Below, piece after piece: positions 11,397 through 23,303 of a DNA stretch of 64,000 nucleotides (positions within the stretch are counted from its first letter, which is position 1; each line of letters begins with the position of its first letter). A program made the position numbers and the translations under genes. The DNA is taken from positions 4,847,150-4,911,149 of the forward strand of contig NW_003101681.1 in the NCBI RefSeq assembly GCF_000003855.2. The letters run 5' to 3'. The DNA is from Blastomyces gilchristii SLH14081 (lineage: Eukaryota; Ascomycota; Eurotiomycetes; Onygenales; Ajellomycetaceae). The notes under the pieces are model-generated. The model made no database searches, was not told where the DNA came from, and saw only the letters and a program-made list of their open reading frames with translations.

Positions 11397-12679
11397 ATGA
11401 CAACCATGACAACCAACCCCAAACCCTCCATCCTCTACGCTACAAGCCAATGGGAAAAATTCCAACAAAACTTCACAATAATCCCCCACACCTCCCGGTC
11501 CAAAGCCGAATTCATCCACGCCCTCCAACCAGGCGGTCCCTACTCCACCATAAACGGCACACTGCGTCCCGCGATCTCAAAACCACAAACCGACCTCCCG
11601 CTCCTAGACAAAGAACTCATCTCCCCACCTCCCCACGTCCTGCGAGATCATCGCGTCCGTCAACCACGGCTACGATGGCATTGACACTGACGAACTGGGG
11701 CGCAGGGGGATCTGGTACTGCAACGGCGCCGGCGCCGCAAATGACTCGACAGCGGACATTGCGCTGTTTCTGATCCTCGCGGCGTTCCGGTACACAACGT
11801 TCAGCGAGGGAAGGTTGCGCGAGATGCGCGCGGCCAGCTACTTCAGTATGGAGGGGGATGTGTTGCCGTATGCGAACACACCGCGCAATCGCATCCTGGG
11901 CGTCGTGGGGATGGGAGGGATTGGGGGGGAGATTTCAGTCCGGGCGCGGGCGGAAGGGGGCCGATGTCGAGGGGTTGCTAGGTGGGGCGGTGTACCATCC
12001 CACGCTGAAGGGGATGTTGGCGGTGGCGGACTGTGTGGTGCTGGCGTGTCCGCATACGCTAGAGACGCATCATATTTTCAATCGGGAGACGTTTGCAGCC
12101 ATGAAAAAGGGGGTGCGGCAGGTGCGTTGACGAGAATGCGCTAGCGGATGCGATTTGAGGATGGCACAGTGGCGGGGGCGGGGGGGGGGTTGGATGTTTA
12201 CCGTGATGAGTGAGTGGGTTTATCATTTCTGGCTCTATTTCTTTCCTCTTTTTTTTTCTCTTTTGTTGCTACTGGTGCTGCTTCTATGACTAGTAACTAT
12301 GAACTAGCATGAGAGGGATGAGGTTTACTGATCAGACTATATCCAGATATCCAGGCCGGTGGTCAACCCCAGATTGTTGGATAATATGAGGATAACATTG
12401 CTGCCGCATATGGGAGGCGCATGTGTTGATACCCACGAGGTAAGAAATTTCCCTCTCGCTGTCATACAACATATGTAAGATAGTAGTAGCAAACAAAGCA
12501 ATCAAGATTGCTGCTCCCTGTCTAGGGCTGGCGATTCCAACAGCTGTGTAACATTCTTCAAAGCAACTGATAACTCACTGATGATCTTTCGTCCTTTTTT
12601 GCAGAATTTCGAGCGAATTGTCATGAACAATCTTGAGGCATACTTCCTCGGTGACGGCAAGCCAATTTACACCTGTTAA
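11397..12679 (+). pseudogene. D-isomer 2-hydroxyacid dehydrogenase, decayed
   Basis: The fragments line up in order with NAD-dependent D-2-hydroxyacid dehydrogenases. They are an N-terminal substrate-domain start at 11397 or 11406, then CEIIASVNHGYDGIDTDELG, YCNGAGAANDSTADIALF, the dinucleotide-binding GVVGMGGIG (near 11910), DCVVLACPHTLETHH (near 12030), LDVYRDE, NPRLLDNMRITLLPHMGG, and a C-terminal exon ending at TAA 12677-12679. The frame breaks at least four times: an extra base near 11618, a lost stretch after GGIG near 11950-11980, loss of the usual VNVARG segment near 12120, and a frame change in the G-run near 12145-12190. Two introns still look spliceable (12210-12354 and 12440-12604). 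Loss of reading frame with intact splice sites fits recent decay, or heavy sequencing error. Confidence 0.75.
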
Positions 12680-13597
12680 CCACGTCCAGGGATAGATCTT
12701 TTGAAATGAAAATAACATAGATTTATAAATCATTAGATTCAAACTTATTTTGATAACTAGTACGCAGTAGCCATCTCCTGCAGCTAGTGAGTTAGTTAAA
12801 CCGGGGATAGCATCGGCGGGCAGAAAAAATTAACCTTAACTTACAGCGTTAAAGAGAAAGAAAGAAATGATGTCAAAAAGATTGATCCGAGTCGAACTTG
12901 TCAATATGTTATTATTATATTAGCAGCAGGCACGTTTTTCATCTCTCCTCCTGTAGCTAATTATTGTAGTTATCTATCTCATCCTTATTCAATATTTTCT
13001 TATATCACTACGTACCAATTCCCGGTAAGTTTGGAATTCTGCTCGTGGTTTAAGTGAACTTGCCACTCAAGGCTATCGCCGGTTCTCCAGGGTCGTTATT
13101 ATTATTATTATTATCATTATTAACTTACTGTGTTCTCGACCGCTTGACCGCTGTGATTGCTGTAGGTACGGTGGAACATATCACATCCCATCTTCGATAC
13201 ACCAATTTTTTTTTATTACCTCTGAGGGTGTTGATTAATCCCGCTGCGATATAAATATATCTATTATACATTTTCTTTCGTGATTTGTTCTTTCCTGCAT
13301 ATGTAATCTGACATATTTTATTCTCTAGGTATAGATAGGAGGACCTGGAGCATTGTTCTCGGACCTGCTTGATATTATTGCAATCTTGATATACATATAT
13401 CCCCCGCAGATTGGGCGGCGTTGATTTGATACAATCATCTAGAGCGGAATATTTATCCTCAAATTGCGGAGAGGAGCTAAAAAAGAAAGGCCGGGAGACA
13501 GTTCCGCCGCTCTCAAGAACACACCACCCACATATCAAGGGATATCTCTCATTCTCCGCTTCAAGCTATCTGTCTATATACATCATCCCGCCAACTC
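12680..13597. other. Intergenic with ATT microsatellite
   Basis: No coding region supported. An (ATT)n run lies at 13095-13121. The last few hundred bases should include the promoter and leader of the asparaginase gene. Confidence 0.5.
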
Positions 13598-15719
13598 ATG
13601 ACAGAAACGGAGCAAGGCTCACTCCACAATGGAGTGGGCCTATCACTCCGCCCAGAAGCCCGCGTCCTCATTATCATGACCGGCGGCACAATCTGTATGC
13701 AACCCTCTGACTCCGGCTTCATCCCCGCCCGTGGCTTCCAAAAGACAGCCCTGGAACCCGTCCCCACCTTCAACGACAAATCCAACCCAGAGCCCCTCGA
13801 TGTCGTCGTCAACAGCAGAGGTGAACGACGACCACACGAGAGCCTCCGCACCCCGCCAACCGCCTATGGCGGGCGCGTGCGCTACACGGTCTTCGAATTC
13901 GAAGAACTGCTCGACAGCAGCTCGATAGACTCAAATGGCTGGGCCCAGATCGCCCTCACCATCTCCTGGAACTACACGCTCTTCGATGCCTTCGTTGTCC
14001 TGCACGGCACGGACAGTCTAGCCTATACGTGCTCCGCGCTCAGTTTCATGCTGCGCAACCTGGGCAAGCCGGTGATATTGACCGGGTCGCAGGCGCCCAT
14101 GCTCGAGCTGCAGAATGATGCGACAGACAACCTGCTCGGCTCGCTGGTGATTGCGGGCAATTTCATGATTCCGGAAGTGTGCTTGTATTTTAACTATAAG
14201 CTGCTGAGGGGCAATCGGGCAACGAAAGTATCCGCGAGCGCGTTTGCGGCGTTCGATTCGCCGAATTTCGCACCCCTGGCTGTCACAACGGCCATGAGAA
14301 CCAATGTTGCTTGGGATCTCGTACATAGACCGACGCATCTTGAGCATTTTAGCATCCAGATTAACCTGGATACGACGCACGTGGCGTGTCTGAGGATATT
14401 CCCTGGAATTAAGCCGGAGATGGTGGATGCTGTGTTGCGCCTGGAGGGGCTAAGAGGCCTTGTGCTTGAGACGTTTGGGGCCGGAAATGCACCAGGTGGT
14501 CCAGATAATGCAATGACAAATGTGCTCGCGGCAGCGATAAAGCGCGGGATTGTCATTGTCAACGTTACGCAATGTATTACTTGGTTTTTTTTTATCTTAT
14601 TTTTCCATACTTACTCCCTTCGCTGTTGAAACTGCAACTAACTCACCACAACAGGCCTTTCCGGCAGCGTCAGCCCCGTCTATGCTCCCGGGATGACCCT
14701 CTACCGCGCCGGCGTCGTTGCCGGTCAAGATATGACATCGGAAGCCGCTCTAACTAAACTCGCCTACCTACTTGCACTGCCCGGAGCTACCCCTCAGTCC
14801 GTCGCGCGCGACATGTCCCTCTCCCTACACGGGGAACTCACCGAACACTCACAGCCGGTCTTCCAACACCCGGGCGGCAGCGTGCTACCGCAACGAGTGA
14901 AGAGTCTGGCAGCACTGGGCTACGCGATTGCGCACGGAAACCTCGAGAAAGTGAAGGATATCCTTCGCGGGGAGGAGGAGTGGATTTTAAACGATGCGGA
15001 TTATTCGGGGAATACACCATTGGTATTTATGAGATATTTCTTTGGTTTTATTTCTGTTTTTTTGTTTCCGTCCTTGGTTCCCTGGCACATTCTTTGTGAT
15101 TTTACTGCTGGAGGGTATGGAAGCCGGGAGAGCGGAAGGATTGTACAGAAGGAAGAGGCCAAGCCAATGAAAAAGCAAAAGACCCCGTTCTCTGAACATT
15201 TCCAAACCCTCCTCCGCCGCATAATACCTATTATTATATCACACACATATATCCCTTCCCCAAACCAACATATACATGCAATTACACAACACCGCACCAG
15301 GATTCTCCCCCAAAAAATACATACCCCCCTGCCCACCCAGCAAAATAAAAGAAAAAAAAAAAAAAGAAACGCCTACACCTCAATAATCACCTTGGCTCAC
15401 ACACAAAAACAACCACAAACAGCACCTCGCCGCAACATCCCCCAACCTCTCGATCCTCCGCCACTTCCTTCTCCACGGCGGATCCGTCCACTTACGAAAC
15501 CGCGCGGGCCGAACCGCACTCTTCCTCGCCGCAAACGCGGGGCTGATCGAGCACGTCCGGCTGCTGCGGCAGTCCGGTGCGCATTTGCATGCTGACGAGC
15601 GGGCTGTGGCTGAGTTGCATGCAAGGCGGCAGTTGGGGAACGGGTTGGGATTGGGTATTTGGGGGCTTGCCGGTGTGGAGGTGGACGGCCATAGCGCAGG
15701 GGGAGGGGAGGAGAGCTGA
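13598..15719 (+). CDS. L-asparaginase with C-terminal ankyrin repeats
   Basis: Joined as 13598-14573, 14655-15022 and 15423-15719, this gives a continuous 546-residue protein. It belongs to the cytosolic type I asparaginase family that carries ankyrin repeats (the 60-kDa lysophospholipase/ASPG group) and hydrolyses L-asparagine to aspartate and ammonia. The first catalytic threonine motif TGGTIC lies near residue 27 and the second, HGTDSLAYT, near residue 137. GKPVILTGSQAPM follows. Ankyrin units begin at GNTPL and continue HLAATSPNLSILRHFLLHGG and GRTALFLAANAGLIEHVRLL. Intron 1 (81 bp) splits a Cys codon in VTQC/LSGS. Intron 2 falls exactly between the L and H of the ankyrin TPLH motif and is unusually long at 400 bp. 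The ATG precedes the first threonine motif by a normal distance. Confidence 0.9.
15023..15422 (+). other. Unusually long (400 bp) intron of the asparaginase gene
   Basis: The donor GTATTTATG and acceptor ACAAACAG restore the ankyrin frame in phase 0. The other introns I can verify in this window are 49-165 bp. The interior is pyrimidine- and A-rich, with an A-run near 15348-15366, and has no coding signal. It may contain an inserted sequence or a small transcript, but I see no defined element. Confidence 0.65.
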
Positions 15720-16707
15720 GAAACGGGGTAGGGAGAAAAGGTGGATTGAGATTGGAATGAAAGAAAGAAGGAAAGGAAAGGGGTAATATGTTGGAAGGGA
15801 GAATGCGTGATTGGTGCCTTTTTCTTTTTTCTGGAATGATCTTTAAGGGGGTGACGGATAGAGAATTAACTAGAGAAGGTGTTTGTTCTACGGGGGGAAT
15901 TTTCTTTGGGCGGCTGTTTTTGTCATGTTGTCAGTTCTGTTTCGAGGCGTTATATGGGATAGCGATGTTATTATAGGAGTTCTCTAATAAACAGGCGTGT
16001 GGTTCCGGGTGGTAATCTGAGAGTCGGGGACATCAAGCCGGGAGTCTCTGCTCCACACAACACCCCCCCGGCCTTGGCAATAATATGATTTGTCCGGAGA
16101 AATGTGTGCAAGCTAGCAGGAGCCACATTATATATATAAAAAAAAGCACAATACAGGCCAGTTTCTATCCGCACAGTGTAAATTATTATTGTTAATATTG
16201 TTATTGTCATTCTTTGTTATTATTATTGATATAAAATTGTCTCATGCTGCACCCAGAAGGCTTGCTTATAAAGCTCTCTCTGTGTCCATGGCTCAATCTC
16301 CATCGCAATTTGCTGTCAAATATTCGCCCTCCAATAGGGGGCAAGTTGAGCCAGCAATTTTTATTCGATACCAAAAGTAATAAGAAACATGAAACGAAAT
16401 AAAGAACTTGAAGTTTCTTTCAAGTTTGTGCGGGAACCGCCGGCAATTCTGCTCTATCATCATGACATCAACGACCCGCCCACTGAGCCCCTGTTTTTCT
16501 TTTACCGCAGATGTTTACTTCTTTTCCATTATAAATATACAACATGCGGGTCCCCTTAAAAAAGCCCTCAATGTTACGCCTAACTTAAGCACTATAATAG
16601 AGTAATAGAGAGATATACTTATATTCTTTTTCTTAAAATCACACTTCAATTGCTCAAAAATTATCACCCATCGACGTTTAAAGTAATATCGAAGAAAAAA
16701 GGCAACC
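15720..16707. other. Intergenic, no gene seen
   Basis: 3' flank of the asparaginase gene and promoter of the reductase gene. Short open frames only. AT-rich simple repeats occur near 16180-16230. Confidence 0.5.
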
Positions 16708-17831
16708 ATGACCCAGCCCATTAAAACCGATACTTGGCTCGTCGAGGGTTCAAACGGCTTCGACAGCCTTAAACTTCATCGCGATGTCACAATTCCAGCA
16801 CTGGGCGACTATGACTGTCTCGTCCAGATCCAAGCTGTCTCCCTTAATTACCGAGACCTCGTCATTCCACAGGTAAAACATCCCCCCCCCTACCATTTAC
16901 CTCCTCAATTTCAAAAGCTAACCATATGTGAAAAACACAGGGCCTCTACCCATTCCCCCTGACCCTCCCTCGAATCCCCTGCTCCGACGGCGCCGGCATC
17001 GTCCTCGCCACGGGGCCCCGCGTCACCCAATTCCGCCGTGGCGACCGCATCTGCACCCTCTTCAATCAAACCCACCAAGCCAACCCCATCACGCGCACCT
17101 CCATGGCCTCCGGCCTAGGCGGCACGCTCGACGGCACCCTGCGCAAATACGCCGTGCTGCCCGAGACAGGCCTGGTCAGCGCGCCCAGCAACCTCAGCCC
17201 CGTCGAGGCAAGTACGCTCAGCTGCGCGCCCCTGACGGCCTGGAATGCGCTGTACGGCCTCGTGCCGCTGAAGCCCGGCGACACGGTGCTGACGCAGGGG
17301 ACGGGCGGGGTGAGTCTTTCGGCCATCCAGTTTGCGCTGGCGGCTGGGGCGACGGTGATTGCCACGACGTCGTCGCAGGAGAAGATGGAGCGGTTGAAGA
17401 AGATGGGCGCGCAGCATGTGATTAATTATAAGACGACGCCTGAGTGGGGGGAGGTTGCGCGGTCGCTTACGCCTGGTGGGAATGGGGTGGATCATGTTGT
17501 TGAGGTTGGCGGGCCGGGGACGATGGCGGAGTCTCTGAAGGCTGTGCGGAAGGAAGGTGTTATTACGATTATTGGATTTTTGGGAGGTACGGGGGGTAAG
17601 GGGGAGAAGGAGCCTAGCATTTTGGATCCGTTGGTGCAGATTTGTACGGTTCGGGGCATCCTGGTGGGTTCAAGGCAGCAGATGGAGGATATGGTGCGGG
17701 CGATTGAGGTGAATAAGATTCAGCCGGTAGTGGATGAGAAGGTGTTTTCGTTTGAGAAGGCAAAGGATGCATATCAGTATCAGTGGGAGCAGAAGCACTT
17801 TGGCAAGGTGGTTATTAAGGTGGACGGTTGA
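16708..17831 (+). CDS. Quinone oxidoreductase-like zinc-independent MDR reductase
   Basis: Exons 16708-16872 and 16941-17831 (68-bp intron, GTAAAACA...ACACAG, phase 0) encode 351 residues of the medium-chain dehydrogenase/reductase superfamily. The N-terminal catalytic domain includes VSLNYRDLVIPQ/GLYPFP, the family's NYRD...G.YP signature. PCSDGAGIV and GDRI follow. The nucleotide-binding domain shows VLTQGTGGVSLSAIQFA and then GATVIATTSSQEKME, whose Ser and Lys suggest NADP(H) preference. GAQHVINYK and VVEVGGPGT complete the Rossmann half. Zinc-binding cysteines of alcohol dehydrogenases are lacking, so a quinone or enone reductase activity is most likely. The actual substrate is unknown. 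Confidence 0.88.
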
Positions 17832-19662
17832 TTGGCCTTGTATTATACAGGGATGTGTATGTGAAAAGGTGGAACTATTCGAGCTGCAAACGGTTGACAT
17901 ATCATCTTTTTGATAAGCCTTTGCTCCAAGTCGAGCTTGCCGATGTCCATTCAGTCAGCAGCAGGAGAAACGGGTTTATTGAAACCCCAAGTAGCTCTTC
18001 ACAGAGTTATTATTCAAGTTGCTTTGGCTACCTCCTCGTTCGGAGGATTGTTAGATAGCATCAAACATGAAAAAGCTCCTGCTTTGGTAGTTACCATTTA
18101 GTGTAAACAGTTTGAATAGTTTAAGGGTGAAAAAAATAACTTAAGAATATTCTAACCTGATACTCAGAAAATCCTTGCACTCTGCAGTAATTCACCAATT
18201 CCTTCATCTTTAAGTAATGTTATCTCCCACCCTGGAGAAAACATGCTGCTCATTGCTACCAAAGTGCAGTCTTGAACTTGCTTCATCCGCAATTTCCAAC
18301 ATGGCCAGGTGACTCTGTCAACCTCTCCATTAGATTAGGACATGCAGTATGACAATTCACTTCATTTAGCTAAACAATGAACAGCCTGGATGTATCAATT
18401 GATCATTGTAAATCAATAATAGCTAATCAATCCTGCATCAGTAACCTTCTGAATATCTAATACATGAACTGTCAGTCAATCAACTTACCTTGCCCTCTTG
18501 CATGGGTTCATCTCAATCTCTTCTTGGTGCCTTCTTCAAAGCATCATCCGAAGGGGCCTATCACTTAAGGAGATCATAGATACATACAAGTACATGTTGA
18601 CATGCATGCACAGTAAGGTGATTTACAGCAGCTGCACCTGCATCAACTTGCAAGTAAGTGTATGTATGTCCTCAACCATCGCATCCCAGAAACAAAAAGA
18701 AAAAGAAGAAAGAGTTGCAGTGAAACTGATGTATTAGAACACCAGAGAGACAGCAGATATGCTAACTGGTTGTAAGTTACTTCATAGTTCTGGGGCATTT
18801 TGCCGTGTGCTATTTTGCGGAATGCAGCCAGTGACAACTTGACAGGCTGCAAAGTATGAACTGACTGACAGGGTAAAGGTGAAAAATAACAGCCCCTTCT
18901 TCCGATTCAGTATCCGAGTGTCAAAGGACCTTCACAGCTCCCCATGCCATGTGGTCCAAGGCGAGTGGGCATTGACAAGTAGTGTTTTTTTGATATGTGC
19001 GGAGTAGCCAGGCCAGAAATTAGAATATCATTGGGGTTACTATTGTAACGGAGATTTCGTTTTACTTTTTCCTTTGTAGATGAATCTCAATAATTGTCTT
19101 AAGACCTCTTTGTCTGCTCATCGTAGTCTGGATGCTCATTTGTTGACTTGTCTCTTTCACATGTAAGAACTTGAGATCTTCTTCGGAGGGGAGTTAAAAA
19201 TGGAGAAACTTAATTCCGCTGTTGTGATACAAAAACATTGAGAGGGATTCCCCTGCGGTGCCGAAGTTCAGTAATATTATCACGGAGAATATTAAACCTT
19301 TATATACCCCCTACCCTACAATGGGGAGAATGCCATATGGAATCTGGATGATGTTGGACTTCATGAGAAGAGAATCCTTTATCTCGAGAGAGCCGTTGCA
19401 AGAGAATCATTTTTGTAGAGAGCTGAGACGCCGTGGCATTAAGCGGACTAGTGTAACTAATAACTATTCTAAGGAACATGGCAATATATGCTAGATCATA
19501 GATTCTCCAGTTGCACCGTACTTTCTACGCAAACAACTTGTATATCACCTATAATTTTCAGAAGGTTAATCTACGCCTCGACGAAACTTGGCATCTTCTG
19601 ATTCATGACACAATGAATATATATACTTGAGCTGCAGCACATGTCCGTAGTCTCCCCATAGG
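17832..19662. other. Intergenic, no gene seen
   Basis: No coding region, splice structure or RNA gene that I can support in about 1.8 kb. Short open frames on both strands look like chance frames. Confidence 0.5.
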
Positions 19663-20071
19663 TCAGATATATGCGAACCCATCCAATTCCCACTCTTCTA
19701 CATCCATTCCCAAAGCACATGATGTATAACTGACCACCTTTCCAAACAACAAAGAAAGTTCGCAGAATGCTGGGTTAAGGTCTGAAAGATATTTTTGTAT
19801 GTCATCAATTGTCTCGGCGTCGTGAATGGGCTGAATAGCGTCTACCGGATTGGTAATAACTTGTTCAATATCCTGTCTCGTTTGGAATAACGCGCGGTAG
19901 AGATCATCCACGTTGGTAATATTTTGTTCAATATCCCGTCTTGTTAACGCATCATAGAGATCATCCAGGGTAGGAATATTCTGTTCAATATCCTGTCTCG
20001 CTTGACTATCGAGAGATGCCTAAATAAGATAAGTATTAAGAAACAACAAACTTGCGGGAGGGGCTTACCAT
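19663..20071 (-). CDS. Small unknown protein with RQDIEQ repeats
   Basis: Minus strand. ATG at 20071-20069 is followed at once by GTAAG, and a 49-bp intron (20020-20068) ending TTTAG joins it to an exon reading ASLDSQARQDIEQNIP. The 120-residue product contains three successive units starting RQDIEQ or RRDIEQ and continuing with DDLY.AL, about 19-21 residues apart. A non-repeat tail ends in EEWELDGFAYI. The repeats are also visible at DNA level, so they are fairly recent. The protein is acidic, with no membrane segment. A one-codon first exon is unusual, and an upstream exon cannot be excluded. I do not recognise the family. Confidence 0.5.
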
Positions 20072-20623
20072 GATGGAAAGACAACACGATGCTCCTTGTG
20101 GAAGTCTTCTTCGTGGTCCTGTGAGGCTCCTATGGATAACAAATTGTATTTTGTTATATGGATGTGGACGAAGATGGCTACTCTTATAGCTGCTCGGAGC
20201 GTTGATCATGAAAACAAGCGAGAGGAAAAAATTTAGTTCGATTTGGTGCTTATTGCAGGGGCTACATCGGAGTATGCAAGAAGGCGGTTATGAGACTAGT
20301 ACATGCAACTAGCATGCAAATGGGATGAACGATGCATCTCATTTTTAGCAGCCAGTTTTGGCAAAAACGCCTCATTGCTGGGATAACTATACACGAAGAA
20401 TCGACGGATGCGCATGGATCCCGATAGGGACATTCAAACGTGGTGCTGAAAAAGGTCGTCGTGAAAAATCATCGTTAAGAGTGTGTATGCTATGATGTGG
20501 GCGAAGGAGCGAAGAATTGGGAGATTGGATGGTACTACGGCTAAATACCCGATTTGTATGTACATACATACATAGAATTAACCAACAACAGTAGCAGACC
20601 GGCCGAGAAAGTGATAAAATACA
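20072..20623. other. Intergenic, no gene seen
   Basis: Probable promoter region of the small minus-strand gene, with no supported coding frame. Confidence 0.45.
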
Positions 20624-21327
20624 TTAGCCAACGCCAAATATCACGGCCGCATCAGCAATACCCAAAGCCAAGGAGTTGGTCCCATTCCAAAGCTCCTCAG
20701 GCACTTCGAAACTGTGATAATTACTAAGGAGCAATGTCACAGTTAGGCCATCCAAGCTGAAACCTGTAACAGTGCTCTGTTGCCAGAGATCTCCTGGCAA
20801 GTTTGAACGCTCGCGGAACACTGGTAGTTGAAGTAGAAGTGATGCACGACTTACGCGATCTCGATAGGTATATAACAGATGTGTTGACAGTAACCCTCTC
20901 AATTGTGTGGAGAGCAACTCGATGGTATCATCCAATCTCTTCATAGACAATGACTCCGGCTCCCTTACATATTGTCGAAGAATTTTTATCAGACAGAGCG
21001 CGTATGGTAGTGCCAGAGGTCCATCAACTCTATTCTCAGAGAATGCGCACTGGACATTTCTTAGACAATAAGTATGAGTCTTCAGATACTCCAGCCGCTC
21101 TTGAAGTACAGGCTCTGAGATGAAAACTATGAAATCCAAGGGTACTTTTTCATCATCGCCGTGACGTATCTATTTAGAATTAGCATTGGCGGTGTCAAAT
21201 GTCAATTTCCATTTGTATTCCATACATCACCACGGATAACCGGATAGTAGCAATCAGCTGTGTGAATCAAGTACGGGCTGGGTCTGAGATCGCGAGCTTC
21301 ATCACCGGTGGTGAGATTTATCCTTGC
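20624..21327 (-). CDS. Unknown protein, 5' end unresolved
   Basis: Minus strand. The last exon (21169-20624) reads RHGDDEKVPLDFIVFISEP onward for about 180 residues and ends IADAAVIFGVG. A 56-bp intron (21170-21225, GTATGG...AAATAG) connects in phase 0 to an upstream exon (21226-21327) reading DLRPSPYLIHTADCYYPVIR. That exon is itself preceded by an acceptor-like ATGTAG. No in-frame ATG occurs in either exon, so the start lies farther upstream and I cannot place it. The composition is globular with Leu-rich helices, and no known domain is recognised. It may be an orphan gene or a remnant. Confidence 0.45.
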
Positions 21328-22476
21328 CTACATTTAGCTGAGCTCTCGTTGAGTAGACGAAGAATGGCAGATTCCCATGGCAAGAGATTCCGTGGATCCA
21401 CTTTTTAAATCCAAGGACCGTATGTAGGGGGAAGTTTGGATCCTTATATGGTAATGGCAACTGTCGTTCGGGTTGGAGCTAATGGATTTTCTTATGCTTG
21501 ATCCGTTTCCCTTCCAAAAGCTTTATGCCGTCTTTACAAAACCGGACGCCGCCTGGCTGGGTCAACGAATCTTTCCGGTGTTCCATTCTGGGCACCATTG
21601 CAGTGTAAGGCCCCCTTTTTAAGCAGTTGCGACAGGCAGGTGCCATCATATCTGACATGTCTTGCTCTGCAGGTTCAAACAGCCTGTGAAATTTCTATGA
21701 TGATATCTTCGCTGACGGGTTGAACATGCGGCTCCTGGAATTTTTTAGCACAGAGAGCATGGACAGGCGGTGTGGTACTCACCATCTCTACAAGACAAAA
21801 TCTGCTGGACTGGCTTGTGGCTAGGGAATATCCATGGAGCAAGAACTGCTTCTTGTTACCTTTGGAATGTTAAGAGCAGGTATACTGTTTGGGAAATACT
21901 CTTCGCTTCGCCCAACCAGAGCTGATATTTTCATGGCCCTCTAAAGAGTGATTTATCCCACTTGTGTAGAATGTTGTAGTATAAATTCACAGTTATAGGA
22001 AGATTATTGATCCGGGAGCCCTGAAAAGGTAGTTACCCAGCAAGCGAATTGAGTTTCTGCAACGCTAATTCCCCCTATCTCCTTGGAAACAAGGCACTGA
22101 GGACTATGGCTTTGACCATCAAAATTCTTAGCGCGCGAAATCAACCTTTGTCCGAATCCACCACACAGAGTGGAGAACATTAGAAGCACGAGTTCTTTAC
22201 ATCTCCGACTTGTCCCTCTTACAACATATGAAAATCATCTAGCCATTTTTGTAAATCTGACTCAACCACTTTCTGAACTCTGTGGCTTTGTGCAGCTATC
22301 TCAGTGAAAGCAGGATGCTGAAAAGCCTGTTGTTTAATATGTTCCTTGTCTTTGATTAGCTAACTATCCATTGCATACTTGGCCTGCAGACCTGCACATA
22401 CCTTCACAGTGTGAAGCATAGACTCGAATTCTGCAGCAGTCTTGAAATTCCAGCCCTGATGAACTCTGTTTCTGGC
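21328..22476. other. Intergenic, first exon of neighbour possibly hidden
   Basis: No gene supported. The missing 5' exon or exons of the minus-strand gene ending at 20624 should lie in the first few hundred bases. Confidence 0.4.
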
Positions 22477-23015
22477 TCAAATGTTTTTTAGTTCATCATC
22501 CGGAGGGGAAGATATGAATGAGCAGAGTTCACTGAGTCCGACTTCATCCATGCCAAAATGCCACGCGAGGGTAGCAAGTCCTGTTATTTCATTGCCTGAA
22601 AGTCCCTTGTACCAGCGCTCTAGATCCTCCGTCGGGATCAAACCGCTGGTGGGAGCCCAGCAACATACAATAGACTCCAATGCAGCAATGGTTGCGTCGT
22701 GGGTAAAAAAAAAAAGAAGGCCCAAAAATACTCCCAACTGCCCTCTTGTCTATATTGTCGATGCTGAGGATGTTGTTGGCGGGGATATCTTCGCGAGCGG
22801 AACCCCCCTGGGTGGGTGCTGCTTGCATGGCATCTGACAGAGATGTGCCCATCGGCGGAGTTGGCAAGATCTTTTTTGCCTGACTAGAAAGATTGCCTGT
22901 GCTTCTCCGCTTGCGCGGGTTCCCCGGCAGTGGCAGTTGTAGTGAGGATTGATCTGACGGAAAAAAATCAGCAGGGCTCTGAGTTTAAAACACTCTGAGT
23001 AGACTAACCTGACAT
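22477..23015 (-). pseudogene. Unknown nuclear-type protein, frameshift at T-run
   Basis: Minus strand. The ATG at 23015-23013 opens a two-and-a-third-codon exon. A well-formed 55-bp intron (22954-23008, GTTAGT...CGTCAG, branch-like GCTGAT) follows. Exon 2 begins DQSSLQLPLPGNPRKRRSTG, which includes a basic nuclear-localisation-like PRKRRS. The frame runs to RAVGSIFG and then meets an 11-base homopolymer near 22704-22716. Beyond it the coding continues in another frame as THDATIAALESIVCCWAPTS and ends SFISSPPDDELKNI. One base in the homopolymer would restore a protein of about 160 residues, so this may be a sequencing error instead of a real lesion. I do not recognise the family. Confidence 0.45.
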
Positions 23016-23303
23016 CTTCTTGTAAGATCTCTGTGGCTTGATAAAGGGCAAAAGGGAGCGTAAGGAGATAGTAAGTAAGTTGGGACGATCAACCATTCTT
23101 ATACCATTGGCTTGTTTTCAAGTAGATTCGAACAGCCTCCACGAGAAATATCAGATCTTGGTAAACTTCCTATAAAAAATCATAAATATATTGAAACATT
23201 TATTGGAATGGCTGACCCACCGCCGACATAGAAAGAGCCACACTTTGCGGGGAATAGTAAAACCACAAAAAAATAGATACAGCTACAAAAGCAACAGCCT
23301 TAA

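Noticed and set aside
7509..17831. A secondary-metabolite cluster
   Set aside because: No polyketide synthase, peptide synthetase, terpene synthase or transporter lies in the window; the genes are single metabolic enzymes and regulators.
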